Position numbers and translations under genes: made by a program. Shown here piece by piece: positions 12,401-26,400 of a DNA stretch of 48,768 nt. Source of the DNA: Amphimedon queenslandica (lineage: Eukaryota; Porifera; Demospongiae; Haplosclerida; Niphatidae); contig NW_003546451.1 in NCBI RefSeq assembly GCF_000090795.2, positions 1 to 48,768 of the forward strand, given 5' to 3'. The notes below the pieces were generated by a model. The model did no database searches, was not told the origin of the DNA, and saw only the letters and a program-made list of their open reading frames with translations. Each line of letters starts with the position of its first letter. Within the stretch, counting starts at the first letter, position 1.

Positions 12401-12529
12401 TTTCTCTTACTATACAATGTGCATGTACACTAGTAAGTTTTATTTTTATTTTTGATGTCATTGTGACTTTCTTACTTCCCTAACTCTCTTTTACCCCTAT
12501 AAACTACATGTATATGTCTTTTACCAATT

Positions 12530-12605
<76 letters not shown>

Positions 12606-15236
12606 CTCAGAGTGACATCAGTGAATAGGATTAGTAATTTAAGTGATTCCTCCACTAGCAGTAGTAGCACCTATAGCTCAGAGCAGTGTGTCATTCAGCT
12701 GATACCTCATCTTAATCTCAATGCTCCTAGACTCCAGCAGATACTACAAGGTACGTGTGCATGTACATACACATAATGTGAATACATGCATCATTCATAA
12801 GTGAATATTAAATTTTGTATTATTGATTTTATGTGGACTCTATAGCAGACAGAGCCCCTACCTTTTAAAAATGACCCCTTTCTTTATAAAAGGGTATAGC
12901 ACAGTACATGTACATGTATTTATGTAGTTTAGTATACAAATGAGCCATTTATGTATACATGTGTAGAAAGGGACATCATTTGGAAAACATTTTCAATGGT
13001 CCTAATTCCCAAGGTGTCCTTTATAAAGGGGCTTCACTGTATGACTATATATTGGATATGTACAGTGTACATTTAGTACACTCCCTTTGTTAGGTTTGTT
13101 AGTAGATACTGTCTATACATGATATTTGTGCTACATGTACCTGTACTGTTTGTTCTTTATAGTATAAAGTTTATACTTTATTACTGCATGCTTGTACATG
13201 TAATATGTGTTTCAAGCCTTACACTGCCCACTATTTAGATTTGGAAGATTTATTAATAATCCTTTACATGTACAGACAGTGTACATGCTTGTATGGTCAT
13301 TTTATAATGCTATATATATATATACATGAAATTTTGTAATTATTTTTCCAGTGATTGTGACCAGTTTCAAAGACCTCAAAAAACACAAGCAAATGTTTAG
13401 TTCAATACCAGAAATACTCCACAAGGTACATTGTATAAAGCCACGTGTATCAATTGCTTTATTTTGTTTGACATTTTAAATTTAATTCTTTGTTTAGAGT
13501 ATATGGAATTTTATGCGCGAGTATCCAGCAGAGTTTAACGAGGTGTTGAAAAGTGCTTACCCATCCCTAGCCAGTAAGTACATGGAATCAACTCTTTCCA
13601 AATAATTTCACTCTTTCTCTTTCACCCTCTCTTCTCATTGCTCTCTCTCTCTCTCTCTTTCTTGTCTCTCTTAGGGTCGGCAGAGAAGCTCTTCACGCAG
13701 TGTGATGAATATGCTGATACTGTGAAGAAGAAAGGTCAAATATGGCCACTTCAGAACACGCTACTGCTGCTCTGTCCCGTAAGAATATAGCAACAAAAGT
13801 GGCTCCTAAATTATCAATTTTCACACCCTTATACTCCTGTAGAAAGTTTAAGCTAACAGTATTGAATTAAGGCCATTTTGAAAAAGTAGCCAATTTTTCA
13901 AAAAGTACCATGGACTGTAGCCCATGCTTTTTTTCCAAAAAATGGCTCCGAAATCACCCCTAATTTTTATTACGTTTTCTGATGCATATATTAATACCCT
14001 TGTGCTACTTATAAATGGAACATGTATTTTTAGTTACATGTACATGTACTTTGTTACTATTAATAGCATTCACATGCATGTGCTGTACATGTGTTTCCTT
14101 TTATAGCATGTCATGGAGAGTATGGCATTTGGAGACGGAGACAAAGGGAGTCCGAGACACAAGACAACGGTAGGCGGAGCAATGAGTGTGGCCTAAACCT
14201 CCCTGTTTATTTTTTAGACTCAGAAAAACTTTCTCTCGTCCGTCATGAAAGGTTTTGGTAATAAGCTGCTCTGCGAGGCAGCAGTGATCTGTGCTACTGA
14301 CATGTTCACTGCTTGCACTTATGTCACTGACAGATCCAGTCAAATATTTAGATATTTCGTAACGCAAATGCAAGGGAACCTACAGGTGGGAAGGAAACAG
14401 TACCTGTACATGTACATGTACATATAGTGCACTTACATATAGTGCACATGTACATGTACATACGTGTATAGTAGTGTTTTGATTTAATACAAATCAGAAT
14501 TTAATTATTTTATTTATTATTTTTATTAATAATCAGAATTTAATCATTATAGTTCTTCTCCATTATAATTCTTCCTTTCTTATCCCTACCTTAATTGTCT
14601 CCTTTACTTCTTTTCCTGTACAGAATCTCTTGTTCTGCCCCTCTTCCCCGTTCCTCCACCAACCCTCAAGTGTTGCTGCTGGCATGCCAACATTCTCTGA
14701 CATGGACATGATGGTTCGCTGTTTGGTGGCACAGTTTCGGCTTAATCATCGGAACACTCATACCTTCAACATTTGTATCAACTTTGACTCTCCCCCCTCG
14801 TTCAAACTGGCTTTCCTTCAAGCGCTTCACGTTCTCTTGAAAGAGGTAGGCATTATCGTGCTTTTTTTCTTTTCTTCATTCCTCCATTAACCATACGTGT
14901 ACATGTATGATAGTCTTTTTTTATTACCAATCACATTCCTCACTGTATAAAATAACCTCCATATAAAAGACACCTCTGTATAACAGAGACACTTTCTTGT
15001 ACCAAAGTGTCCATTATATAGAGACTACGCTGTATGATGAACATGTATAGTACAATTAAAGATTTATAATCCTTAATATCCATATAATACAGCTGTTATA
15101 AAAAATACATGCTCTTCAGTCTTCATTTACCCTCTCTTTTCTCTCTCTCTCTGTTCTATAGAAGCAGACCATGTCTTGGTGGCCTGATTCAGCAGCTGTG
15201 TATGTGTATGCTACTCAGCTTAGAGCAATCTTTCAA
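9422..15236 (+). CDS. NF1: NF1 exons 1-13 (N-terminal region)
   Basis: Exons: 9422-9475, 9897-10037, 11281-11364, 11510-11578, 12069-12181, 12611-12750, 13352-13425, 13498-13573, 13675-13778, 14107-14169, 14218-14385, 14624-14845, 15162-15236. Phases agree at every junction. Conserved landmarks include YQFAAVISGL in exon 2, AEKLF and WPLQ..LLLLCP in exon 9, and AAVICA in exon 11, all close to the vertebrate protein. Exon 2 has a weak donor (AAG|GTCCAC), so its 3' end is the least certain. Exon 10 (63 nt) is variable in sequence. Confidence 0.88.
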
Positions 15237-18200
15237 GTGAGTTAGCTCATAAATACAATTAAATTAATCCGTTTATTTATTGCATTTTTTATTACATGTT
15301 AATTGAATTGTAGTAAATATGTATCCTTATATGGTCATTTTACTGTTTTGCACCAATCAGTGTTGTACATGTATGTGTGCACTATATAGAGTGTATAGTA
15401 TACTGCTAATGGCTGACAGTAAGAGTGCTGGCAGCTACAGGAGTACAATATAAATGGCTACAATCAAGAGTACATGTACATGATGGGTTAGAGAGAGTGC
15501 CTAACAGTTTATTAAATACTACACCCAAAATGGACACTCTTGTTAATGTAGCAGCCTACAGTAGTATGGTTAGACACTCTCTCTAACCCATTATGTACTC
15601 TTGCTACAATATACTCTACACGAGTATGTTGTGAATGGCGATATAGCACAATTGCTAAGTTTAACAATCAATGAAGCAGACGAGACTCCATGAATTTGAT
15701 AATGTGTATTACGCTGTTAATGATGGTGAAGAAGATATTAGCCAGTGATACCTTTTATACATGTACATGTACATTAATTGTACGTGAACACTTGTAAATG
15801 AGTGCATTAGACTTGTGTATAAATTTCTCCTCCTTTTCTAATAATCTTTCTTCTTTTTCATATTGCATGGATAAACAATTTATTCTACATTGTACATATA
15901 CATGTACATGTACATACATGCTGTTTTATATCACTATTATTCCTTAAGTTTTAAATCTTTCTCTTTTTTCCACTTCCTTTCCTCCCATGTCTCTCATTAG
16001 ACTGTTATTCCTATCGTCAGAAAGTGTGATATGACCAGCCCCACCCTCTCCAATGACATTCGCTGCTTCCTCCAGTCCCCAACAGCTGCTAATAACATGC
16101 TGAACACAAAGAGCAAGACGGAGAAGAAGCAGCTAGTGGAGCTAATAGTCCACTACCAACTAATCCAATGGATCATCAACCTCTATAGCATGGACCCCAT
16201 ACTTGCGTTTACTTTTAAGGACCCCTCCGGGGCCGCGGGAGAGTCCCTTCACCTCATGACCGGGCTCGTTAGTCTCGTACAGCACCAGACCCCGCCCCAT
16301 TTATTCCTTAATACCAGCGAGGTACTACTTAAACTCCACGAGCCACAGAACATTGAGCTATGGGATCCACTCAATACAATGGTTGCCTTTTGGGATATCT
16401 CATGTCAAGTAACATACTCCATTACTCAGAAGCTTTTCTCTCGTAAGACAACTGAGCCGCTCCAACTACTCAAGTGGCTACGGGAGATACTTTATTATCG
16501 GACCTCGTTTCTACGTAAACACAGCCAGGAGGCTTTCCTGGGCGGAGTCAATAGCAAAGTCTCGCAGCAGCTATACACTATGCTTGAAACAGTCTTGCTT
16601 CTCTTCTTGCGCAATATTGACATTGAGGCCGTACAAGTTGCCATGTCTTCTTTCAAGTTTCTTGTCACCGAAGCAGATCTGGTGAGTTCCCCCACAGAGC
16701 CAGTCCCTTATGCTGCTAATCTGAGGCCGTACAAACAACTCGAGGCAATCAGTAAAACACTTTTAATAGGGCGGGCAGCACAACAGAAAAGAATACGTTT
16801 GATATTGAAGGATTTAGTACACACCCCAGGGAGTGCCCTTGCTTGGGAGGATACTTACTCCTCCTGGAGGGTGAGTAGGTCGCTCCTTGTTGCTTATCAT
16901 AATCCACACTCTGAGACCCAACCCCCTGACGTTATAAAAGGGGCGGAGTCATTTCCTCACACGCTAATGCGGAAGGTTAATAATTCTTTCATTGCTAAGC
17001 CGTCTGCTAGAATGCAGGAGACGCTAACTGAGGAAAACCTTCAGGCTACGCTACTAAACTGGACTAACATGACAGGGTTTCTCTGCTCTCTTGCTGGAGT
17101 ATCTACTAAATCATTTCAGAATTATCCGCTAGGGATCCTTCCTGGGGTAACCTCCTCTTCTTCCCTACCAGGGGGAGGAGGTGGAGAAAGTGTGTCTCCT
17201 CCTAATAGCGTCGGGACTATGCCAAGAGGAGTCGACATGACCGACTGCCCAACATCAACCTCCTCCACCTCTACCACCTCAAAGGTCAAGAGAAGCTCCA
17301 GCTATCACGGAAACCGACCCAAGAGTGTAGCTATACACGCTCCTCAAGCTAGACTAGCCAACCAAGAGTCGGTTCGGTTCAGCTCAAGCGGAGAGAGCAT
17401 AGCTTCGGTCGAGGATCCGCTTAGAAACTCATCAGGTTCTGTCCCTCCTTCGTCAGCTTCCTCGTCACAGACCGAAGGATTCATAGCAGATATGATTCAT
17501 TTATTAAGTTGTGATAACGAGGCTGTGGGTGTCAACATACGTGAGACTGTCAAAGAATTTGTAAGTGGCGAGCTCAGTCCGGTGATATACCCGTACCTCT
17601 TTCATGCACTCCAGGAGGAGCTGGAGCGTATCGTGGACACGCTTCATTTGGATGTCACAGAGACTAACACAGTTTTTGTGGATCAGGTGGTCTCCATAAT
17701 TCAGAGGATCATGGACTCAAAGACGGAGGGTGGGTTCGATAATCTGGTACATGTTAAAGTCGACCAGGTCCTCCTTGCTCTGTTGAAATATGTGTATAAT
17801 CTTGAGAGTAAAGATGAGCGGTCCCTAACCATGAAGATTAAGCTGTGTGGGCTACTCCAAACTGTAAGTACATTGTACTGTATGTAGAAATTACGAGTGT
17901 GATTCCAATCAAAATTGTATTTTTTACAAATTTTAAAGTTCCTCTAAATGCCTTATGCTATTATAAGGCTCTTAGCTCATGGAGCTCATGCTTTTAACTC
18001 ATTTATGAGGAAACCTTGACACAGTGCATGCTTCCAGTTACAGTGCTTTTTCTCTTCCCATCAGGTGGTACAGCACAGTCGTGAGCTCTCATTCCATAAT
18101 GAGATACAGTTCAGGAACAGTTTGGTCGAGTGTCTCACTCAATGGGTCTCTGGTAAACTTGCTGGTGAACACGCAACACACGAGGAAACTCTTAGAAGGT

Positions 18201-21200
18201 AATGAACTACAATGTACATGTACATGTAGTGATGTACATGTACATGTACTGTACATGTACATGTAGTGATGTACATGTACATGTATTGTTGTAATGTGTG
18301 TATGTACATGTACAGTAGGAGGAGTCCTGGCAGTGATGCCAGAATAAGGTGTAATTTGGCAATAAACAGTATCCTCCAGACATAAGTGACAAGTAATGTA
18401 CATGTACTTGTAAAGGGTCATTAACTTGGTGATAATGTCTATGTCTAATTCCTCCAATTTCTTACGTTTACATGTACATGTACATGTATATATACATAGT
18501 GTATATTCTATAAATGATATTGGGTATAGTATACATTTTAATCCACATCGTTTCTAATGTACATGTACAACTCTTCCTACTTTGGAATTTCTTATTTGTT
18601 CGACTAATTAAAGTTATTTTTGGGACACTTATTGTGTCCTATATTTGGTAACGTCGAAATGTGTGTCATTTTAAATTAATTATTCTATAGCGAGTTGGAT
18701 CTTAATGCTATGAAGGCAGTGGGTGTGGTTTTATGTGGCCTACCTCTACAGCCTAAGGATATTGGTAATGATATTTATGAAGAGAAGGAGAAACTTTTCT
18801 TGAAGTAAGACACTTGTACAATTATTTACAGATTATTTGTATTTCAAAATAATTATATAGAATTTGCAATTTTTAATTTTTTGCTTGTTCCTTAATACTT
18901 CCATCTGTTTTTCCTTTTTTTCTTCTCTCCCTCCTCCTCCTTTCTTTCTCCTCCTCTCTCTCTCCCCCCCTCTCTCTCCCCCTCTCTCTCTCTTCAGATA
19001 TTTCAATACATTCCTTAACTTGGTTCATTCGATGAACAGTGTTGAGACCTCTAAACTAGGTCAGCTAAGAAGGGCCACTATCACTCGTCAAGTCTCTGCT
19101 CTACGTGAAGCTACAATACTTGCCATGTCCAACATGCTCACCGCCAACATTGACAGTGGACTTACTCATGCTATAAGTAATACATATGATTAATACTATG
19201 AGCATTGGTAAATCTTTGTTTTTTCCCAGGTCTTGGGTATCACAGTGATTTAAAGACTCGTACCAGTTTTATTGAAGTGCTGACATCCATTTTGAAACAA
19301 GTAATGAATAATAATGATATGTGAATTTAATTTATTTATTGTTATTAATAAATTGCTATATATAATATAATTAATAATTTGCTATTGACATTATTTAAAT
19401 AATAGCTAATTGATTCTATTATTATTATTAATTAATTTATTATTATTATTATTATTATTAGGGTGCAGAGTTTAACAGTTTAGCTGACACAGCACTTGCC
19501 GATCGTTATAATCAACTCCTTGAACTGGTTACCGTAGAGACAGAGGACGGAGAGCATCCCATAATGGTTGCACTTATTAATTCCGTACCTTTCGATAATC
19601 TGGTAAGACATGTAACATGTACATGTACATATACAGTACATGTACATGTACATGTACGTATACATGTACATGTACATGCAATGTATGTTGTAATTCTCTT
19701 TTCTTCTTGAAATAGGATGAATTGGCTGAGGTTTTGGTCGTCTTGTTTGATTATAAGAACAAGTTACCTTCTTTCCTAACGCAGATACTGCTCACCGAGG
19801 TAAAAACCATGTACATGTACAATTGTACCTAGTTTATTGATTATAATGTATCGTTATACTGTTGTAGGGAAGCATTCATGGGCCAATTACATGTAATTTG
19901 TCAATTAGCAGTTTTGTAAAGAAACTTCCAATTTGTAATCTTTAATCTGAAAATGCTGCAATGACACTTACATGTGTACATGTAGTTGTATATGCCGTAG
20001 ATTATAAATTTATGATAGACTCCAGCTTGATTTAATGCACTGATAAATATAACTTGATATTTAGTATTATTGTACATGTACATGTAGGTTGATGCTCTTG
20101 AGAGTGGTAAGTTGGATACTCTCTTTCGTGGGAACACTATGGCTTGTAAGGTTCTCTCCGTCGCTTTTAAAACCTTTGGACTTTACTACCTCCAGTCTGT
20201 CCTCCGCCCCCTCATTCTCAACTTAATGAAGACAAGGGACTGTGACTATGAAGTGGATCCAATGAGGATGCAAGTATGTGTGTGTATGTAATGCACTTTA
20301 TACACTGAAGTATTGTAATGTATTAAGTTTTTTTTAATTTTGACCAATTACCACCAAATTACATTTTCTGATACATATTGATGTGCTTATGCTGTGTAGA
20401 AAGTTTGAGCCGATTCCGACTTCAATTTTTCAAGTTATGACCATTTTTTAAAAACTCCAAATTCCCTGTACTATAGTCCATGGTTTTTTCCAAAAAATGG
20501 CTCCAAAATCACCCCCAATTTTTATTACATTTTTTGATACATATTGATGCTCTTATGCTATGTAGAAAGTTTGAGCCAATTCCGACTTCAATTTTTCAAG
20601 TTATGACCATTTTTTAAAAACCCTAAATTTCAGAAAAAGACCCTGTACTATAGCCCATGGTTTTTTCCAAAAATTGGCTCAAAAATGACCCTCAATTTTT
20701 ATTACATTTTCTGATACATATTGATGTACTTATGCTACATAGAAAGTTTGAGCAGATTCTGACTTTAATTTTTCGAGTTATGACCATTTTTTTAAAATGC
20801 CAAATTTCGGAAAAATACCCTGTACTATAGCCCATGGTTTTTTCCAAAAAATGGCTTTTATAGCCCATGGTTTTTTTTTCAAAAAATGGCTCTGAAATCA
20901 CCCCCAATTTTTATTGCATTTTCTGATACATATTGATGCCTTAATGGTCTATATAAGCATTAATTGACTATTTATTTTGTTATACTTTAATTCAATTAAG
21001 GATCGATCTAAACTGGAAAGCAACCAGAGTCACCTTTTAGAAGTTGTTAAGTCTTTCTATGACACAATCTTATCTTCATTACCCAGCCTCCCACTACAAC
21101 TGAGAACAGTCTGTCACATACTCTACCAGGTAAGAAAGAGTTTTTAATAATCATTTTAAATTACATGATGCTACACATAACATGTATATCCATGTTATTT

Positions 21201-23251
21201 AAACCTAGCTAGCGCTATGAAGGAACTTTACTATTTTTATTACTTTTGCTTTGTAGGTTGTTGTTGGAAGGTTAGATGAGGAAGGACTTGATACTGTCAA
21301 TAGTGCGATATTTCTAAGATTTATCAACCCAGCAATAGGTTTGTGTATAAGATACATATACATGTACATGTACATGTACATGTATGTTTAATGCATATAC
21401 ATGTACATGAAAAAGAATGAAAGCAAGACAAAAGTGAAAGAAAAAAATAATAAATAAAAATAAAATAAAAGTTAAAGTAAGAATATGAATTATATGATGA
21501 TATATTATTATATCAAGCACCATCTTTAATATTATCAGTCTTACACCTTTTCTATTTCTCTCTCTTCTTTTTTCTAGTCTCCCCCTCAAGTTATAATCTA
21601 GTCCAGGGGGAAATCCCCTCCAATGCTCGTAGGGCTCTCACTCTCATCTCAAAGGTTCTTCAGAATCTTGCCAATCACGTCCTGTTCAAGAAAGAGGCTC
21701 ACATGAAAGTATTCAACGAGTTTTTAGCAAACAACTTTGAGAAATCAAGAGAGTACGTTACGCAGAAATTGCATTTACGTCTAAGTACATGTACATCATA
21801 ATGTGCTTTTATTTCACATTTCTTTATTTTTAACATGAATGTACATGTACATTGGGAGTTTTATATTAGGGATTTTCATTATAATAATGCCGATATTACA
21901 CTATTACACTATACCAAATTAAAGCACTATTATCTTAATCTCCCTCCCTCTCTCTCCAGTTTGGCCTGCTCTATGGCCAGTATGGGTCCTTATTTAGACG
22001 GTGAAGCTGTTGAGTATATTGCCTTCCTCAAGGAAGCATACAAGTATCGCTTGCATTCTCTTCTATGGAACAATCAAGACAGAGTGGCCTCTTATGCTGC
22101 TTCAACAAGGTATAGTTAGTACACACATACATGTACATGTTAACAGTATAGTTTTTGATGCTCATATTTAAAAATTAATAATTCGCATCAATTTACACCT
22201 TCTACACTTTAATAATGATATTAGGTTAAATGTATCAGAGAGAAATTCCTTGTATGATTATTATTATTTGTTGTGTTCTTTTAGGGCCAGTATAACTGTT
22301 AGACCGTTATTTCATCAGTTGAACACTTTACTGGCACAACTAGGAGCACCTAATACACCTAAGAAAAGAACAGTCTCACTAGCCACAAGGTAAAGGCCAT
22401 ATTATCACACTGGAGATTTGTGTACTATTATTATTTATTTCTTATTTCATTCGTTTATTAAGGACTGCATTAGTCAGTAGTCAGTTGGAGGAGTTCATTG
22501 ACAACATGAGTTCTGAATGTGATGAGAAGACTTTAAGGAAAATTAAAGCAAAAGAATTTTTTTATCAGGTAGACTATAAACATGCCTACCTGTAACTATC
22601 ACTGAATGTTTCTTGCTTTTATTTCTATCTATTTTACACAATCACTCTCTCTCCCTCCATTCTTTGTCCTGTAGTGTGGTTACTCCAAAGCCGGTAATCC
22701 TTTGTTCTACATTATAATGAGGAAGTTCAGAGGAGATCAGATCCACATCTCCTACCAGTTGCTCTATCACATGATGGTTCTATTAAAGGGACACACTGAG
22801 AGATCCTTTGAACTAATCATTGACCTCACACAGACCACTCAACACAATGAGCCTGATGTATGTCCATCAGTGCATGTGCCTNNNNNNNNNNNNNNNNNNN
22901 NNNNNNNNNNNNNNNNNNNNNNNNNNNNNNNNNNNNNNNNNNNNNNNNNNNNNNNNNNNNNNNNNNNNNNNNNNNNNNNNNNNNNNNNNNNNNNNNNNNN
23001 NNNNNNNNNNNNNNNNNNNNNNNNNNNNNNNNNNNNNNNNNNNNNNNNNNNNNNNNNNNNNNNNNNNNNNNNNNNNNNNNNNNNNNNNNNNNNNNNNNNN
23101 NNNNNNNNNNNNNNNNNNNNNNNNNNNNNNNNNNNNNNNNNNNNNNNNNNNNNNNNNNNNNNNNNNNNNNNNNNNNNNNNNNNNNNNNNNNNNNNNNNNN
23201 NNNNNNNNNNNNNNNNNNNNNNNNNNNNNNNNNNNNNNNNNNNNNNNGAGA

Positions 23252-23288
<37 letters not shown>

Positions 23289-23360
23289 GAGGGAGAGAGA
23301 GAGAGGGAGAGAGAGAGAGGGAGAGAGAGAGAGGGAGAGAGAGAGAGGGAGAGAGAGAGA

Positions 23361-23404
<44 letters not shown>

Positions 23405-23432
23405 GAGGGAGAGAGAGAGAGGGAGAGAGAGA

Positions 23433-23481
<49 letters not shown>

Positions 23482-26400
23482 GGGTGAGGGAGTGAGGGAA
23501 AGAAAGAGTTATGAATTCCTCCAATTGAAAATAATGAGATTCATGACTCAGTCTACAGTTTATATAAGTACAGGTGGTTAACCACATTGTCAGGCAACCC
23601 ATGAGACCTTTTTCAAATATTAGTGTATAAAAATGAGCTGGTATATTAGTTAATGGCAAGTAGAAGGTTGGATAGAAATACTAATATTGTAATTTTTGGA
23701 GGGACAATTGTCCCATTTTTATATAAAATTTTAATCATGTGAGACATTTAAAGCTTCTTGTGCTTAAAGTGGATGCCTACACAGGCCCATAGTCACCGGT
23801 ACAGGTTGGTCCTGTTTCAACCTTACCACTTTTCAAGAGTGATAACACCCACTTATTAGTATCATAGCAATAATAATGTGAGAAATTGATTAAAGTATTT
23901 AGGAAAATTTTTGAATGGGGTTAATTATCCCTGACTAAACTTATAAATTTTATCTTAATTTTGGATGTGAAACATTGGCTTTATCTCCCCTCCCCACTAG
24001 TTGGAGCTCCTTATCAAATTTGCTGCTTATGTTCCTGAGATAATGATGTCACAGATTGAGGCCATTTACTTTTACAATCCGAACATGGCCTTCAGGTCTT
24101 ACATTGCCAATCTCTCATCTGCTGTGAGGATATTCTCTCACATTAAGGTATAAAGATGTTTCCATTTCTCCTTTTAATGTGTCTAGCTTTTCTTACTTAC
24201 ATGTATATAACAAAAGATTTTTGTCTTCTTTTCTATCTCTCCTTTTACTGTTTTTTTTTGTTTTTTTGTTTTCCCTTCATGTGTTAGTATTTTAAGAGAT
24301 CCTTTCTTTTCTTCCTCAGGGTTCTAAGAAGATGATACTAGTTGATAGTGTTTCTCGGTTTCATGAGTACGTGGAGCCAAAGGAGCTTCACCTCCCAGCT
24401 GCAACTGTAGAATTTGAACAAGAAGGAAAAGTAAATATAATGAAGTACATGTACACCATTATAACACGCATGAATCTTGATCCTCTCTTTATATCTTAAT
24501 TCTCTGCCTACTTCTCTCTCTCTCTCTCTCTTCTTAAGAATAATAGTAATAAATAATGATTGAAGCACTCTTTCTATTTGCACACGAATTGTACATATCT
24601 TCCTTTTGAAAATTTGATAACAAAACACATAGTACTCCTGACCCTCTTTCTTTATTAATTTATGTAATAATGTACATTCTATTTCTCTTCTCTCTCTCTC
24701 TCCCTCTCTCTCTTTCTTTAGGATTACATAGGACATCACTTAGTGATAAAGACTCACTCGTCCTCCATTAGGTATCCTGCTAGGATATCCGTCCATCAGT
24801 GTGGGTTTGTAGTGACTGCAGTTGAGAAGACCGTCTTGTTTGATCATCCTGCTTATCTCAAGGAAATGCATCACATCTCTGACATAAGAGAAGTAAGAAT
24901 AAACTGTACACATGTACATGTATGCATGTACTAACATTCACATACATGTACATGTATATATGTACAATAATACCAGCTCATATAACCCTGTTATTTTCCC
25001 TGCTGTCTCCCTGGAATATGTACATTTATGAGTGCATGTACATGTACATGTACGTGAACTTACATGTACATGTACATTCACGTACAAAATAAATCAAATA
25101 ATACTAGTACCCTCACCACACTGCTGTCTCCCTGGAATATATATTTATAAGTACATGTACATGTACATAACAATACAACATTATTATAAATGTACCGTGT
25201 CATGTTCTGTATTATCTAGGTATTATCTGAAAGCAAGAATGCTTTAGTTGTTCGTCTTGTTGATGAAGGTCAGATAGTTCGTCTCTCCTCTCCTTCGGCT
25301 GAGGTTATCGTGAAAGACCTTCAAAGTGCCATCACGAGATGGCACAGCCAGCAACCAGTGGGTCACCATCTGACGTACATGTACATGTTCTTATGTTGTG
25401 TGGAAACTAATTTATGAGCAAATTTTGATCAAAATTGAAGTTTTTACAAATTTTTAAGTTGCTTAAAAATCGGGCCAATAAAGTCTGGGGTATTTTATCA
25501 AATAATGCATTTAGTGCTTCTACTTGAGACAGGCTTTTATTTGATAATAGTCATGAATTTTCTCATATACTTTGCTACTTACCTCATCTTGTTTCTCTGT
25601 CTCTTAGAGTCGTTATCTTAACGAGAGGAAGCTTGAGCCTAAAGATGTTCCAGGGACTTTTCTCAACCTTGCCTTCCTTAACTTAGGATCCTCTGAACCG
25701 AGATTAAGAGTGGCAGCATACAAGCTGCTGTGTGCAGTGAAGGATGCATTTAAACTACAAATTGAATATGCACTTGATGACTCACATGGTATGTACATGT
25801 GCATTCATGTACAATTAGAATACAGTCAAACCTGTCTATTCCGGACACCTTGGGACCCAATAAAACTGTCCTTATTAAAGAGGTGTCCTTATTTTAGAGG
25901 CTCATTAATACACATTACTATTGTATTGGGACTGACACTACCTGTCCTGATTATAGAGGTGTCCTTATTTTAAACTGTCCACAATAGCAGGTTTGACTGT
26001 ATATAATATCTTAATATGATATTAAAAATGAATTATGAAACAGGAAATGAGGTGTTGCTAATTAATTTTTATTAAAAATGAATTATGAAACAGGAAATGA
26101 GATGCTGCTAATTAACTTTTATTAAAAATGAATTATGAAACAGGAAATGAGATGCTGCTAATTAACTTTTATTAAAAATGAATTATGAAACAGGAAATGA
26201 GATGCTGCTAATTAACTTTTATTAAAAATGAATTATGAAACAGGAAATGAGGTGCTGCTAATTAACTTTTATTAAAAATGAATTATGAAACAGGAAATGA
26301 GGTGCTGCTAATTAACTTTTATTAAAAATGAATTATGAAACAGGAAATGAGGTGCTGCTAATTAACTTTTATTAAAAATGAATTATGAAACAGGAAATGA

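Noticed and set aside
13924..14106. 60-codon ORF before NF1 exon 10
   Set aside because: Repeat-derived and intronic; it crosses a clear splice acceptor.
22702..23659. Long ORFs running through the run of N
   Set aside because: Ns carry no stop codons, so these ORFs are artefacts; only 22675-22857 is a real exon there.
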